A stretch of 30,323 bases of DNA. Origin: Gnetum montanum (Eukaryota > Streptophyta > Gnetopsida > Gnetales > Gnetaceae). The notes beneath the pieces are model-generated. The model was not told the DNA's origin and did not search any database. It saw nothing but the letters and a program-made list of their open reading frames with translations. This document shows, one piece after another, positions 1 through 10,410 of the stretch (position 1 is its first letter; the number at the start of each line of letters is the position of its first letter). The stretch covers positions 131,872 to 162,194 of the forward strand of contig MNCI01014538.1 in the NCBI GenBank assembly GCA_015680685.1, read 5' to 3'. Made by a program: the position numbers and the translations under genes.

Positions 1-230
1 TAATGAGTATTCCGACGATGGTCCCGGCAACTGCCGCGCCCCATTTCATCCCTCAGGTGCAGGCTCACACTGTACCGACAACTCGTTCAGCGCAAATGTT
101 CCCGCCCCCACCAACCTAGCAGAATACCGCAACCGTACCACAACAGACCTTTATGCAATATCCTGCAACAAGTTAATGGATCAACCCGGCTACGCAACAC
201 CACCCGTCTGCGGTGTANAGTCAGAGTATG
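1..230 (+). pseudogene. gag-like proline/glutamine-rich fragment
   Basis: Read from position 3, this stretch gives about 76 codons rich in Pro, Gln, Thr and Met, with a run of four prolines near codon 36 and a final S-Q-S-M-E-Q-M-F. Composition and context resemble the flexible part of a Ty3/gypsy Gag protein. Two in-frame stops (TAG and TAA) sit where CAG and CAA would fit the Gln-rich context. The reading direction is opposite to the Gag relic that starts just beyond position 230, so the two cannot be one gene as assembled. It is cut by the window edge and has one ambiguous base at 219. The Gag assignment rests on composition and context, not on a recognised domain. Confidence 0.4.
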
Positions 231-695
231 GAACAAATGTTCCGACAGGGCCGCGAATTCGTCCTCTGCCTCTTCCTCATGCTGGGGCTCTACACCGGGT
301 TGCGAAGTCTGGTCTCTGGCCATGACCAACTGTGCGATAAGCTCGTGTTGGTGTTCGGTTAAGGGGATTATGTCGTAGGCCGTCGGCTTAAAATCATAAC
401 CCCCTCGGTGGAGCACCTCAAAGTTTCGCTTCGCCTCCAGCTCGGCTCGGCTAAGAGCCAGCCTCGCCTAGATCTTGATGCATATGAAATTGTATTCTTC
501 AGGGGTTATAACCGTGAAGATAGGCTCTTTCCCCTGAAGCCTCAATGAACGGCGCAATGGTCCCTGAGGTCCCGTTGCACCAGGAGCTGGTCCTGTGACC
601 ACCGTAGGGTTCACAGGCGCAACACCCAGATCAATAGTGCCCATGGTGGTTGTGTTTGAGTAAAAGGAATCCATTTGATCGATGGAATCAAGCAT
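231..695 (-). pseudogene. gag N-terminal relic of gypsy element D
   Basis: The minus strand from 695 gives a nearly open frame of about 155 codons beginning M-L-D-S-I-D-Q-M-D-S. A Pro/Gly/Thr-rich stretch follows, then a basic R-R-S-L-R-L-Q motif, a Glu/Lys-rich helix-like segment and an acidic E-E-E-A-E-D-E-F run. One stop (TAG, near 470) interrupts it where a CAG would fit. The product would be the start of a Ty3/gypsy capsid precursor. It lies about 200 bases downstream of a PBS-like site and an LTR-like block on the same strand, which is the expected order. No capsid core, zinc knuckle or pol is present, because the strand logic changes near 231-244. It is much less decayed than the other gag relics in the window. 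Confidence 0.5.
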
Positions 696-900
696 AACTG
701 GTAACTAGATCTAAAAGAAAAAGGCTGGCAACAAAAAGCACAAAAAGGCTTTCTACCCTGTAGGATTTCAAGGAAACCGTCCTTGCGACCGATCTATACC
801 ACACGATTAACCGTAGACTTCCTTAGAGGTATTACGTCTATGGTTTTAGGGTATGGATCACTACCAGGGCTACCCGAAATATCTGAATCAGAGCCTGAAG

Positions 901-918
901 GCCCTCCTTCTAGCGCCA
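901..918 (-). other. primer-binding-site-like motif of element D
   Basis: The minus strand reads TGGCGCTAGAAGGAGGGC. A TGGCGC start, about six bases after a terminal CA (TTACA, then GTTTTC), is the usual arrangement of a plant Ty3/gypsy PBS just inside the 5' LTR. I do not assign the primer tRNA. Confidence 0.5.
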
Positions 919-1619
919 GAAAACTGTAACGACGGAAAACGTCGGCAGCTGGAAATACTGACCGAAGTTCCGACGTACACAGTTTTAGCCACGGATCCGC
1001 GCGAGGGCTATGCTGGAGAAACAAATCCGCGGCGCCCTGAACGGTCTTGTCGATCAGACAAGGACTTACAGGTCAGTAAAACAATGGAAATTACATGAAA
1101 AGAAAGTGATCTGGTTCGAGGAGTCGTAAGACGAGGGGAAAACGACGTAGACGGATTTGCAACAGAGATAATGCTAAACGCGATAAACGGAGGATGACAT
1201 AAGAGAAGCACGTAGCTTCAAGATCTGCGCTTTAACTTAAAAGTGTATATTTCGTATGAAAAATTGCACTGGGGAATCCCCGATTACAAGATGTGAAACA
1301 GGCACAAAAGAACAAGCAAAACGGTCTAAACAGAAGTTCGATCTACCTCGTGGGCTAAAGCTGAGATGCAAGGCCAGCCAAGCTTTGACGTCTACCGATC
1401 AATTGTTTCTGATTGATAGAGTCTTTTCAACAGAACGATTACTCCTGTCACCGGTGCTCAAGACAGACTGTACTCTGCTTCGACTGTAAGGTGATAATCT
1501 CCACGATTGCCAAAGCGCTGTTCTCTGTATTTCTGCTCCAAAGTGCTAGATGCTCTGGTGCTCAGAAATATGCTTTTGCTTCTCTGATTTGCCAACCCCT
1601 GTATCTTTGTCAACCGAGA

Positions 1620-1627
1620 TATTTATA
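1620..1627 (-). promoter_or_regulatory. TATA-like box in the D LTR
   Basis: The minus strand reads CCTATAAATATC. It lies inside the LTR-like block, upstream of the PBS and gag relic on the same strand, where an LTR promoter would be. Transcription would run leftward. Confidence 0.4.
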
Positions 1628-1877
1628 GGTCGCGACGCTCCGCGAAAAAGGCGTAACCCTGATGACATGGGTCCCAGATGTTTCGGGTCCCGTCGACTTG
1701 ATCATTTTAAGTCAGACTGTGACTACACACAACACGCTCATTTGCGTGTTGTGCGTATGAAGAGCAAGTACATGCTGAGCGTGCTTCAATTGTCTTCAGG
1801 CTGTATTACACTCATTTCACGTCGTATTGCGTGTATGAGCGTAATCCGATGTAGAAAACAATAAGCTCAAAATTGTT

Positions 1878-2024
1878 TTACGCTCACTACGTAGCTGTGC
1901 GTAACCATGCGTAAATAATGTGCCACTTACGCTCACTACGCAACTGCGCGTGATGAAGCGTAAACAATGTGTGATTTACGCTCACTACGCAGCTGTGCGT
2001 GATGAAGCGTAAACAATGTGTAAC
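1878..2024 (-). repeat. Three 49-bp tandem repeats with palindromic core
   Basis: Three head-to-tail units start at 1878, 1927 and 1976, exactly 49 bp apart. Each begins TTACGCTCACTACG and contains a GCGTAA about 31 bases on. The first 37 bases of each unit form an imperfect palindrome centred on a CAGCTG-like core. The second and third units are nearly identical and the first has diverged. Position within the U3-like half of the LTR suggests an enhancer-type repeat, which is inference only. Confidence 0.85.
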
Positions 2025-2505
2025 TTAATGATAACATACGCAATGGTACACACTACCGCGTAACGAGCGTAAAGACAAGTCATTCATGCGCTGGGAGAAA
2101 AAACGTCGAACTGTTGTGCTTCGCTGGACTCTGCCCTCGACTATCTTGGAGCTTATTACGCTTATTACGTTGCCATGTGTGATAGAGCGTAAACTTGTCC
2201 TTGAACAAAAAGGCTTAGCAAAATACACAAGAAGTCGCATATTACACTGCGTAAGCTTCTCCTTGTGCTGAACAACTATCCTTCTGATGCCGGGCTATGT
2301 CAGAACACTTATCACGCTGAGCGTCATCATGTTATAGTGTGCACAGCAAAATCATGGAAAGATTAGGAATCTGTATAGGAGGTTGCGGCTTTGATGCTGC
2401 GCGCCTCTTGACGTTGCTCTGTCTTACTCCCCACCTCTCTGAAATGCTGAGATGTGCCCTTGCTTGAATTGCGAATCTTTGCCTAAGGCCGACTCGCAAT
2501 TTTCA

Positions 2506-3245
2506 ACGGTGTTTCAGTTGCCAACCTAAATCCAATTAGATATGACATAAGTTAGCATAACAATATGGATTTGGGATGGAATTTGGTTTGAAAAGGACTT
2601 GAAGGAATTTGACACTGAGTGAGATGGAGAAGTAGGATTTCCAACTACATGTATATGTAAGAGCTTAGGTAGACTGTGGGATTGAAAGATAGGCCTTTTC
2701 CGTGATCTAGTATCTGAACCACTTGGTTGAGGAATTGGTTGTAAATTAATGGTCCTTGTAGCATTATGTTACTACGATTTGGCTGGAAGTTCATCCTACA
2801 TAGATGGAGCAAGCAGTAGTTGTGTTGAGAGTTGAGGAACATGTGTAGAAATAGGAGGATAAGGGTAAAAGGTGGTATCCCTCCTTGAATGTGGAGAATG
2901 AGTTCAATAATAGTCAAGAGGGTAGTAGTGAGGTTGGAAAATAGAAACATGATTCAAAGAGTCACATGAAGACAAAGGTTACTAAACATAATATCCATAT
3001 GGATTAGGTTATCTATAAGGGTATTGCTACCTTGGCAATGCTAGTGCCCATGAATGCGGTTGCTGCCACTATTGATACTACTCGTATGGTTACATTGGAG
3101 TTCCAGTTGGATAATATTATTGTCGCTGATGGAACTACCTAGGATTACCTTGAGGATAAGGCAATCTTCTAGGTGTTTACCTTTGTGTTAGTCATGGATT
3201 CAGAGTGTACACTCCAGACTCCTATAAGTGTGACATAATGAGGCA
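2506..3245 (-). pseudogene. Element A: gag-pol linker relic, truncated
   Basis: This minus-strand stretch matches the low-complexity linker between the Gag zinc knuckle and protease in sister element B (about 10880-11600). Shared blocks include a CATATGGAT run and a region reading ATTGATACTACTC on the plus strand, at 3071 in A and 11425 in B. Homology stops at about 2506-2510, just before the protease would begin, where the CpG-rich D block starts. Stops are present in every frame, so no protein could be made. The abrupt end means A lost its pol and its 3' LTR to the D insertion or to deletion. Confidence 0.6.
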
Positions 3246-5083
3246 ACATCCCTTAAGATGTTCATAATGGTAGATGTCACATCCACCATCATCATCAAAT
3301 TTAGTCTCCACAACTTCTCCTACTAGTAGTCTTACCCTTTCCTCTTTGATTGGCATGTTTAGCTTTCTTGTGCCTCTTGTGATCATGATCACTACCTTGT
3401 TCTTCAAACTCTTTAGCAATTTTTAGGATAGTTTAAAATTTGCTATCCATGGAGTCCCATAATTGATCTACCTTAGCTAAAATTTCTAAAGTAATTTTTT
3501 TAAGCAATAAGATTTTCCTATTTACCACCTCATCAAGTGATGATTCCTCCTCACTATCACAAAATCAAACCTCCCTTTTGCAAATGCAAGAACCATGGTT
3601 ATATTCCTCTACAATTTCGTGTTTCCTTAACTCTCCTTCATTTTAAGTTACTTGCTCAATCAAACTTTGGATCTGATGAGCTCTTAAATCTAATAATCAC
3701 CCTTAGGCCTAGACACCAAGAGTTCTCCTTATTTCTAATTGAAGCCCATCTATGATATGGCAAAGTTGTTCCAGTTGAGAATAACCATGGCTAGGACATC
3801 TGTGCAATAAAAAATAGTATTGGCCTATGATGACATCCAAGGATTCATGTGTCCCTTGTTTCCATCCTTGGATCTGCCTCCTCAAGTTGAACACTTGGGA
3901 GTACATTTGATATTTGTCATTAAACATTTTGAGCATTGTACTTCACCATATAATATATTCTAGTTATAAGGACTAGTACCAGTTTTCTACTTCTTTAATG
4001 AGTGTCCTGGAAAATAACTTAAGCATTTACCAATAATTTTCTATATTTTTCAAGGCACAGACATCATGGAAAGCTTGAGATGGTTATGCAAATCTAAGTT
4101 ATAACCCCCTTTGAACCTAAGGATATTGTTCATGTCTAACCTCTTGATCTGACTACCCTTAATGTGCCTTGTAGGGATTCTCACTGCCTCTGCAATGTTG
4201 AGTATGCTTTGAGTAGCAAGCAAAGGTTCATCAAGGCCATGATTCTAATGCCTACAATGCCCTTTGCTACCCCTTCATTTATGCTGATGGATCTCTCTTA
4301 AATGCCCATGCCCCTGGTCCTAACTTGCCCAATGGTCCCTTCAATCATCTCAGTCCCTTCGGCCACCTCCATCATGATCCTGTCCCCTGTGGTTGCATTT
4401 AGAGCTAAAAGAAGAAGATGATGACGATGAAGGTGAAGTGTAAGGAGGACTAGCACCATCACAGTGCCTACTACCCCCTCTTTGGTGATCGTGGCCATGA
4501 TCACAATCTTGTTTAATGTCCACATCCCTACCATGACTCTCCTTCTTGGATCCCCCTTTGTCATTGGATCCATTCTTATTAGAATCTAGATTATAGATCG
4601 TGGACTATAGGTTCTAGTTTTGACCTTCTTCACCAAAGTCAAAGAGAGAAATTTCACTGAATGAAAAACCCCCAGAAAAGGGTTCTCCACCATCTTTTTG
4701 ATACGTCAGGTATGAGCATCATTGAATGACTTTCCCTTTGTAGATTCATAGTGTTGTTCTAGCTATTGATCCCTTAGACATTGTGCCTCTGTGGGATGAT
4801 AATCCCTAATGGCACTATCCTACACAATGTATTCAACATGAAGTCCCTAGAGACCCAATCATATAAGAGTTTGTTAGAGCATCACAGGAATGGATCAATC
4901 AAGTAGCAACATAATGTTGCCCTCCATGTTGCACCACCACAACTGTTCATCCTAGTGTAGGATGAAGGTGAAATTGGATACATACTCATTAAGATGAGCA
5001 TATACCACTTTGTATTGTTGGAGCACTTGCTGATGTACTCCATCAGACTTGGGTGGAGAATCATTCCTGTGAGAAGAAGACAT
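3246..5083 (-). pseudogene. Element A: gag relic
   Basis: The start is the minus-strand ATG at 5083, giving M-S-S-S-H-R, the same start as the C gag. The N-terminal region keeps an F-T-F-I-L-H motif. A clear capsid segment lies at 3709-3936 (F-N-D-K-Y-Q...N-L-R-R-Q-I-Q-G), colinear with C. The zinc knuckle at 3246-3281 should be C-x2-C-x3-H-x4-C, but its second cysteine is now tyrosine (TAC), a change a single G-to-A would cause. Many stops and frame breaks are present. The gene would have encoded the structural capsid and nucleocapsid protein of a Ty3/gypsy retrotransposon; it is now non-functional. Confidence 0.7.
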
Positions 5084-5230
5084 CTTATGTTAGAAAATAA
5101 AAACGCAATGTGCTTTTTAATTTTTAAATTTTTGTAGTTATTTTAATATATGATATGACTTTAGGGTTCATTCCAATGATTTTGAATAATTTTCACTAAA
5201 TCCTAGATAGCACACATAACAAACAAAAGG

Positions 5231-5248
5231 TCCCCAACAACAGTGCCA
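5231..5248 (-). other. Element A primer-binding site
   Basis: The minus strand reads TGGCACTGTTGTTGGGGA, one base after the LTR terminus TCATCA. It is a decayed match to the tRNA-Asp-type PBS (TGGCGCCGTTGCCGGGGA), differing at four positions, all transitions. Confidence 0.7.
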
Positions 5249-5249
5249 A

Positions 5250-6101
5250 TGATGAGTGGCAAGGTACCCCTACACCCAACCATACGAATCACAAGTGTTC
5301 ACGCACGATCTAGACAAATTCTATAAACCTTAAGTTCCTAAGTACACTAGTTCTAGAACATGAAATCTAATTGTGATAATCGTTATCTTCTCAACTATAC
5401 TTGTGGAGCTTAATTGTATGGTTAAGTATAATTAAGGCACATGATTTTTTATTATTTTATATTTTATTTTTCTATGATTAATAACAAGTTGAAACTTAAT
5501 TTATGAACCACTTTAATTAATCTAATTGTTGATCAATAACTAACTATCTTAACATAAGTATCTGATCCCACATTCCACGCACATCCTGAACACATATAAC
5601 ACTATTGGATTATCAATGTTAAGCATTACTAGGATTACCAAGAGTCATACGCATGTTTGAAGCAGTCGTACTTATGTGCTTAATTAATTTCTATTTAATC
5701 TAGTTAGCTTACTTTAATTTAATTACTTGGAAACATTAAAGAAAATTGCATAAAACATTAAATGCATGAATAAATTATTTAAGCTAGCCAAGGTGCTACA
5801 AGGCTTGATCAGAAAGCTCGTCTTTATTGCCGCACACACTGTCGTGGTTAGGTTAGTGCTCGAATAAAGATTTGTACACTCAATGACTTCTACTACAAGC
5901 ACTTTGGAAAATATTCTAACTCTAGAGAAAACAAACAACAAGAGCTCTATTATGCTATGACAAAAACTATATGGAAACCATGTGCCCAAGTGCTATAGTT
6001 ATAGGTCAACACATACCCCATGATATCAGATATTTGACATCACATCTTAGGGCCCAATATCAGATACCTAATATCAAAGCTAGACAACACATTGTTCATC
6101 A
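5250..6101 (-). repeat. LTR shared by elements A and B
   Basis: The 852-bp block begins TGATGA and ends TCATCA on the plus strand. It aligns with the B LTR at 26872-27718 and, at the U5 end and around the 'AAGTATCTGATCCCA' region, with the C LTRs. A polyadenylation-type signal (minus AATAAA, plus 5823-5828) and a weak TATA-like TATAACTATA (5994-6003) are in the expected order. Left of it lies a PBS; right of it lies a purine-rich tract on the minus strand (6102-6119). It therefore has the surroundings of both a 5' LTR (for A) and a 3' LTR (for B). By eye the first 80 bases are about 75% identical to the B 5' LTR. Confidence 0.75.
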
Positions 6102-6119
6102 CATACCCTCATACCTAGG
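6102..6119 (-). other. Element B polypurine-tract-like motif
   Basis: The minus strand reads GTATGAGGGTATG directly before the LTR start TGATGA. Its position and G/A richness match the plus-strand priming site of an LTR retrotransposon. It is weaker than the C tract (GTCATGGGGGTA). Confidence 0.45.
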
Positions 6120-7230
6120 AGTTCGTAGGCATCAAGGATGATTAATGGTCATGAACCATTAAAAATTGAATCCACATAAGAAATCATCAAATAATTAGGG
6201 CATACCAAAAAAGACACATGATGGGAGGTAGTGAGGTGGTGGAGGTCAAGAGTTAAATGATGGGAGAGAATGTGTATGTGGTAATGGAGTCTCACATCCT
6301 AGCCACATGAAGTTCTTGTGGAACGTGTGGTTAATGTGACCTGATATTATTCCATCCTTAGTCAAAACCAAGTCCATCCATGTCTAGCGGCTTCACATTG
6401 GCACATTTCAGACCATTCAACCTCCAGAGTTCATGATCACTCCTACAGATCACCCATTATTCCAAATAGAGAAGAAAAGAGAAGCATGAAGTTATGAAAG
6501 GCCTTAGTTAGAGGGGTACCTTCAAGCATGGGTAACATGTTTTTCCAACCCATAACTAGTGCTTGTAGCCCATTATTTTGTCTAAGGGATATGCTTTGAA
6601 TTCCCATGTTTATTTTTTTTATCATTTTATTTAATAGAAACCACAACATGCAAAGACATTCTTCCTATTAATGGTCAATAGTAGAAATGGTAAGGAATCA
6701 ATGAGAATATCCATAAAACTTAAGAAGGTAGGAAGGTAAAAAAGGTGACAAGTCCCCTTGAAGTTACATCCTTATCTGGTTCACTTGATTCGTTCTATGT
6801 CTGGTAAGTATCAAGATCACAAATTCTTTTATAAGTTGTAATTAAGAAAGGATCTCATGCTTCCAAGATGAAAGAACTCCATGAAGTTGAGTGAAATGGA
6901 TGGATGACATGAGCTCACTACTTGATACCATAAGAAAATCAATGTTCCATTAATTAATTTCATAATTCAATGATGAAATCTAGTTATGAAGTAATCAATT
7001 CAGCTATGAAATATAGTTTAATTGAATTTCCAACAATTAGTAGTTATATTAAGCACCAAAGTCCTAATGGGAAATAAAGAAGAAAATACATGTAAGAAAA
7101 TTTAAACAAGGAAAAATATATAAAATAAATTGCAAAATACTCAAGAAGATAGAAAATGTATAAATAGTGATGTAAAATAAAAAACTTGAAAAACTAAGGA
7201 GCCATTACAAGATCTTAGCATGGATGGCCA
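6120..7230 (-). other. Element B spacer between integrase and 3' LTR
   Basis: This non-coding stretch is colinear with C 20245-21430 read on the opposite strand. For example, minus GGGAATTCAAAGCA near 6580 and CAAGCACTAGTTATG match C at 21028 and 21070. Short open frames, such as one of 68 codons at 6443-6649, have no counterpart protein in C and are not treated as genes. Unlike C, this spacer runs straight into the PPT and LTR and contains no extra ORF. Confidence 0.6.
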
Positions 7231-7239
7231 TCTCCCCCA

Positions 7240-8450
7240 TGACTAAGTTGGAAAGAAGAAATCTAAAAAATAGAATGAGCTTGGCCATCAATTGAGGTGT
7301 TCCTGCCACTAGTTATTGTTGATAGGTTTAACTTGTTGCATGTTAACTAGCAATTGTTTGTTTGGGCTAGTATGGTGGTAAATCATCATGACCCCAAATA
7401 GAAAAGTTGCATGGATAATATAAGGTCCTCCCATAGCATTTGGAATTTTTTGCATTCAGGTACATGCATGGAATTCTAGTAAAGTACCTTATCTCCTAGT
7501 TGAAATTTAACTTTTCTTATTTTGAGGTCATGTTGTTGTTTGTTGTGCACCTTGTGCACTTCATTCAAGGATAAGGCTACCAATTGATTTTCATCCAATG
7601 TGTTTAAGTTCGTTAATCATTCTCTTTAGGCTAAAATTAAATCAAGGTCAAGTTCACAGGCTGTTGAAATGTACAGAGCTCTACTTAGTTAGGAAGAGTT
7701 GGAATTTTCCCTTATACTAACTCATAAGGGAAATTACAGAGAAGAAGTTTTTGTGTTAACTGATAAGCCCAAAGAGCATCATTGAGTTTGGTGCTCCATT
7801 CCTTCCTATACTTACTAACTATACATGTTAGTATGTTAGTTATTTCCTTGTTAGTGATCTCTACTTGACTATTGGCCTAGGGATGGTATGGAGCTGTGAG
7901 TTTGTGATCTACCCCCAAGCATTGCATAAGTTTTCAAAAAAGTAACACTTGTAAAATGTGTTCCATTATCAGAAATTAGTACCCTTGACACACCAAACTT
8001 GATTACCACATTTTGTTGTACAAACTAGACCATTGTAGAGGATGAACAATTAGTGATAATGGCTACTTCAACCCATTTAGTACAATAGTCAACAACGACG
8101 ACAATATACACCTTTCTATTGGACATAGGGTTGATGGACCCCATGAAGTCAATGCCCCAAAAATCAAAAGGCTCAAATGGTTGAATCCATTGTTGGGGTT
8201 CTTCCATTAGTGTAATCATTCCTTCATCTCTTTGACATCTGTCACATGAAAGGAAGAACTAATGGGCATACCTGAAGATTGTTGGCCAGTGATACCCTAT
8301 CACGAGGATTTTTAATGGTTGCCCTTCTCCTAGCATAGTAGCCTCCACAAGGGCCTTCATGAGCTTCTTCGAGGACTTGAAGTTGATCATCATCATGTAC
8401 ACACCATTGTACTAGGTCATCAGCACAACTCTTGTAGAGATTGCCCTTGA
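7240..8450 (-). pseudogene. Element B: integrase relic
   Basis: This is the integrase domain of the pol polyprotein, which would insert element cDNA into the host genome. The zinc-binding region keeps H-E-G-P-C-G-G near 8350. The catalytic core keeps a readable stretch at 8025-8160 with W-G-I-D-F-M-G. All three acidic residues are visible: D at 8148-8150, D in I-S-D-N-G at 7968-7970, and E at 7859-7861 in a decayed Y-H-P-x-A-N-S-Q-V-E motif. Stops and frame shifts are scattered throughout, so there is no active product. Retention of D-D-E contrasts with the younger element C. Confidence 0.75.
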
Positions 8451-8659
8451 TTTTAATGTAGTGTTTGGCCTAGTAAAAAAACTTTTATTTCTTCCTACTA
8501 GTCCATTCATGTGGCATCTCCTAAGTGAGTAGGTAGAAGAGGACATGATCATACTAGTTGGAATCTTTCAGATTTTCTACTTCAATGGCTTCAACAAAGA
8601 GGAGTTTGTCTAAAAATTGAAATAATTATGCTTCATCTTCTTTGATATCCCTTTGTAAC

Positions 8660-9010
8660 TAAGACAAGTGATCAATGATCACATTCTCAATCCCCTTATC
8701 TACCATAGTAAGGTCAAACTCCTAAAGAATCACCAACCACTATATTACACAAGGGCTCACCATTGGTTTATTCATGAGAAATCATATAGCATTGTGGTTT
8801 ATGTGCAAAAAATTTGATATCCAATCACATAGTGCCTAAATTTTTCTAAGGCATATACCACTACCATGAGTTCCTTTTCATTGGTGGTGTAGTTTAATTG
8901 TATACCTACAATGATTCAGCTTGCACAATGAATGTAGTAGAGACATTTTGGATCATCTAATTATGTAAGCACAACCTCCAAAGCATAATCGGATGCATCC
9001 ATCATGATGT
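8660..9010 (-). pseudogene. Element B: RNase H relic
   Basis: The minus strand reads M-D-A-S-D-Y-A-L from about 9003 leftward, the first catalytic motif of the Ty3/gypsy RNase H, with the aspartate codon GAT at 8997-8999 intact. Further left come T-N-E-K-E-L-M-V-V, carrying the glutamate, and a decayed C-terminal part. The domain would degrade the RNA strand of the RNA-DNA hybrid during reverse transcription. It is broken by several stops and lies between RT and integrase, as in C. Confidence 0.65.
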
Positions 9011-10150
9011 GGAATGGCTTGGACAAATCAAGTGCTCATAAACTTGGAGTTTCTATGAGCTTCTATTTTAGCTATTAGAATACGCTTCCACATTCCCTTG
9101 TCTAGGTGAACAATGCATCCTTCTTTGTTAGCTCTACTAATAATTGAGTGATTTTTGAGAAGTTTTCGATGAAGTGCCTGTAATAACCAATGTGGCCAAT
9201 GAATGACCTTACATCTTTTATTGTTTCAAGTTACAAGGTGATTCCTTGGATGACTCATACTTTTTTAGGATTTACCTCTATCCCTTTGCTAGAAATTCTA
9301 TGTCCTAATATAATACCTTCTTAAACCATCAAATGGCTCTTTTGCCAACTAAGCCTCAAATTAGTCTTCACACATGTTTGAAGTACTTACTTAAGATGGT
9401 CCAAAGCTTGCTCAAATGTAGCCCCATAGGTAGAAAATTCATCCATGCAAACTTCTATCCTACTAACAATTTGTTATTGAAAGATGCTAAGGACCAATCA
9501 TTGGAATGTGTGAAGGCATTGCATAGGCCAAAGGGCATCTTTATGTAAAAGTCCTTCAAGGACTTGTGAATGTAGTTTTGGCCTAGTCCTCTAGTGCTAT
9601 TGGGATTTAGTTATAGCCACTATAATGATCCAAGAAGCTATAATTGTAGTGCCTTGCTATGGTGTCTAACACCTGGTCCACAAATGGCAATGGAAAGTGG
9701 TCCTTGTATATCACCATGTTCAATAGTTAGAAGTCTATGTAGACTCTCCATTTCCCTCCTTTCTTTGAAACAATAACAAGTGAACTAACCCATTCACTAT
9801 CCACAATCAAGTAGATTAACCCAGCTTTGAGAAGTTATTCAATCTCCTTCTTAACAATCTACTTATGCTTGGGATTCAGTTGTCATTGCAATTGCCTCTT
9901 TATCTTAATGGAGGAGTCTATGTAAATACATTATTGGCATATCTAAGGATCTATTCCTGTAAGCTCATGATATGACCAAGCAAATACTATTGGCCATTTG
10001 TTCACTACTTTCAACAATTTCTATTTTTGTTCAAGAACAAGTCTAGCATTAATAATCACTAGCTTGCCATTATCGAGAAAAGCATATTGCGTGACTACTG
10101 GTAAAGCCTTTAATTCAAGGGGCTCTTGCTTAAAGTTATATGGGATCTCC
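9011..10150 (-). pseudogene. Element B: reverse transcriptase relic
   Basis: Landmarks from right to left are E-P-L-E-L-K-A-L-P (about 10130), the L-T-G-I-D-P segment, F-P-L-P-F-V-D-Q-V-L-D-T-I (about 9690), F-L-D-H-Y-S-G-Y-N (about 9620) with the first catalytic aspartate, and the active-site box at 9438-9449. The box reads C-M-D-E instead of the family F-M-D-D, so the second active-site aspartate is glutamate (GAA). This would disable DNA synthesis even without the numerous stops. The F-M-D-D-F-S-x-Y-G context is typical of Athila/Tat-type elements. Confidence 0.75.
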
Positions 10151-10410
10151 AACTCTCCCTAATCCATTTGTCTTTATGCATTGGAGAGTTGGTGATGGAG
10201 TTGCTCCATTTTGGTCATGAATTCAACATAAGTGCTAGTGAGGCTCTCCACTGGTCTCATGCACATGGTTGATTTAAGTTGATCATTGGTTATCAACCAC
10301 TAGGTACCTTCTTATTTTATGACTACTGCATACATGCACTTTTGAACCATTGTTGTTTCAACACACTAATTTCATGCTTGAAGTGATATGTCTTTGATGG
10401 TCCACAATTT

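Larger units (their letters stand above)
925..2505 (-). repeat. LTR-like block of element D
   Basis: On the minus strand this block starts TGAAAATTGCGAG at 2505 and could end ...CGTCGTTACA at 925, just before the PBS-like motif. It has a TATA-type box at 1620-1627, a U3-like part carrying 49-bp tandem repeats (1878-2024), and no convincing long ORF. The left boundary is uncertain. A TGAAAAATTGC at 1257 mirrors the right terminus and could be an alternative end, but no target duplication flanks 1257-2505 and no TGG motif follows it. The block is rich in CpG, unlike everything to its right. No AATAAA signal was found on the minus strand between the TATA box and 1257. Confidence 0.4.

Noticed and set aside
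887-897. ATCAGAGCCTG on the plus strand, similar to a tRNA-Met-type PBS
   Set aside because: It points the wrong way relative to the D gag and LTR, lacks the leading TGGT, and the TGGCGC site next to it fits the layout better.
1256-1864. Chain of plus-strand open frames
   Set aside because: They lie inside the LTR-like block, overlap each other in different frames and show no domain.
1257-2505. Solo LTR with TGAAAATTGC termini
   Set aside because: Flanking five-base sequences do not match each other, and a PBS-like site and gag relic continue on the same strand further left.
6917-6935. CTTGATACCATAAG, resembling a reversed tRNA-Met PBS beside a copia-type LTR
   Set aside because: It is partial, with no LTR boundary or copia protein nearby. 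Similar partial matches at 28496 and 28810 are equally unsupported.
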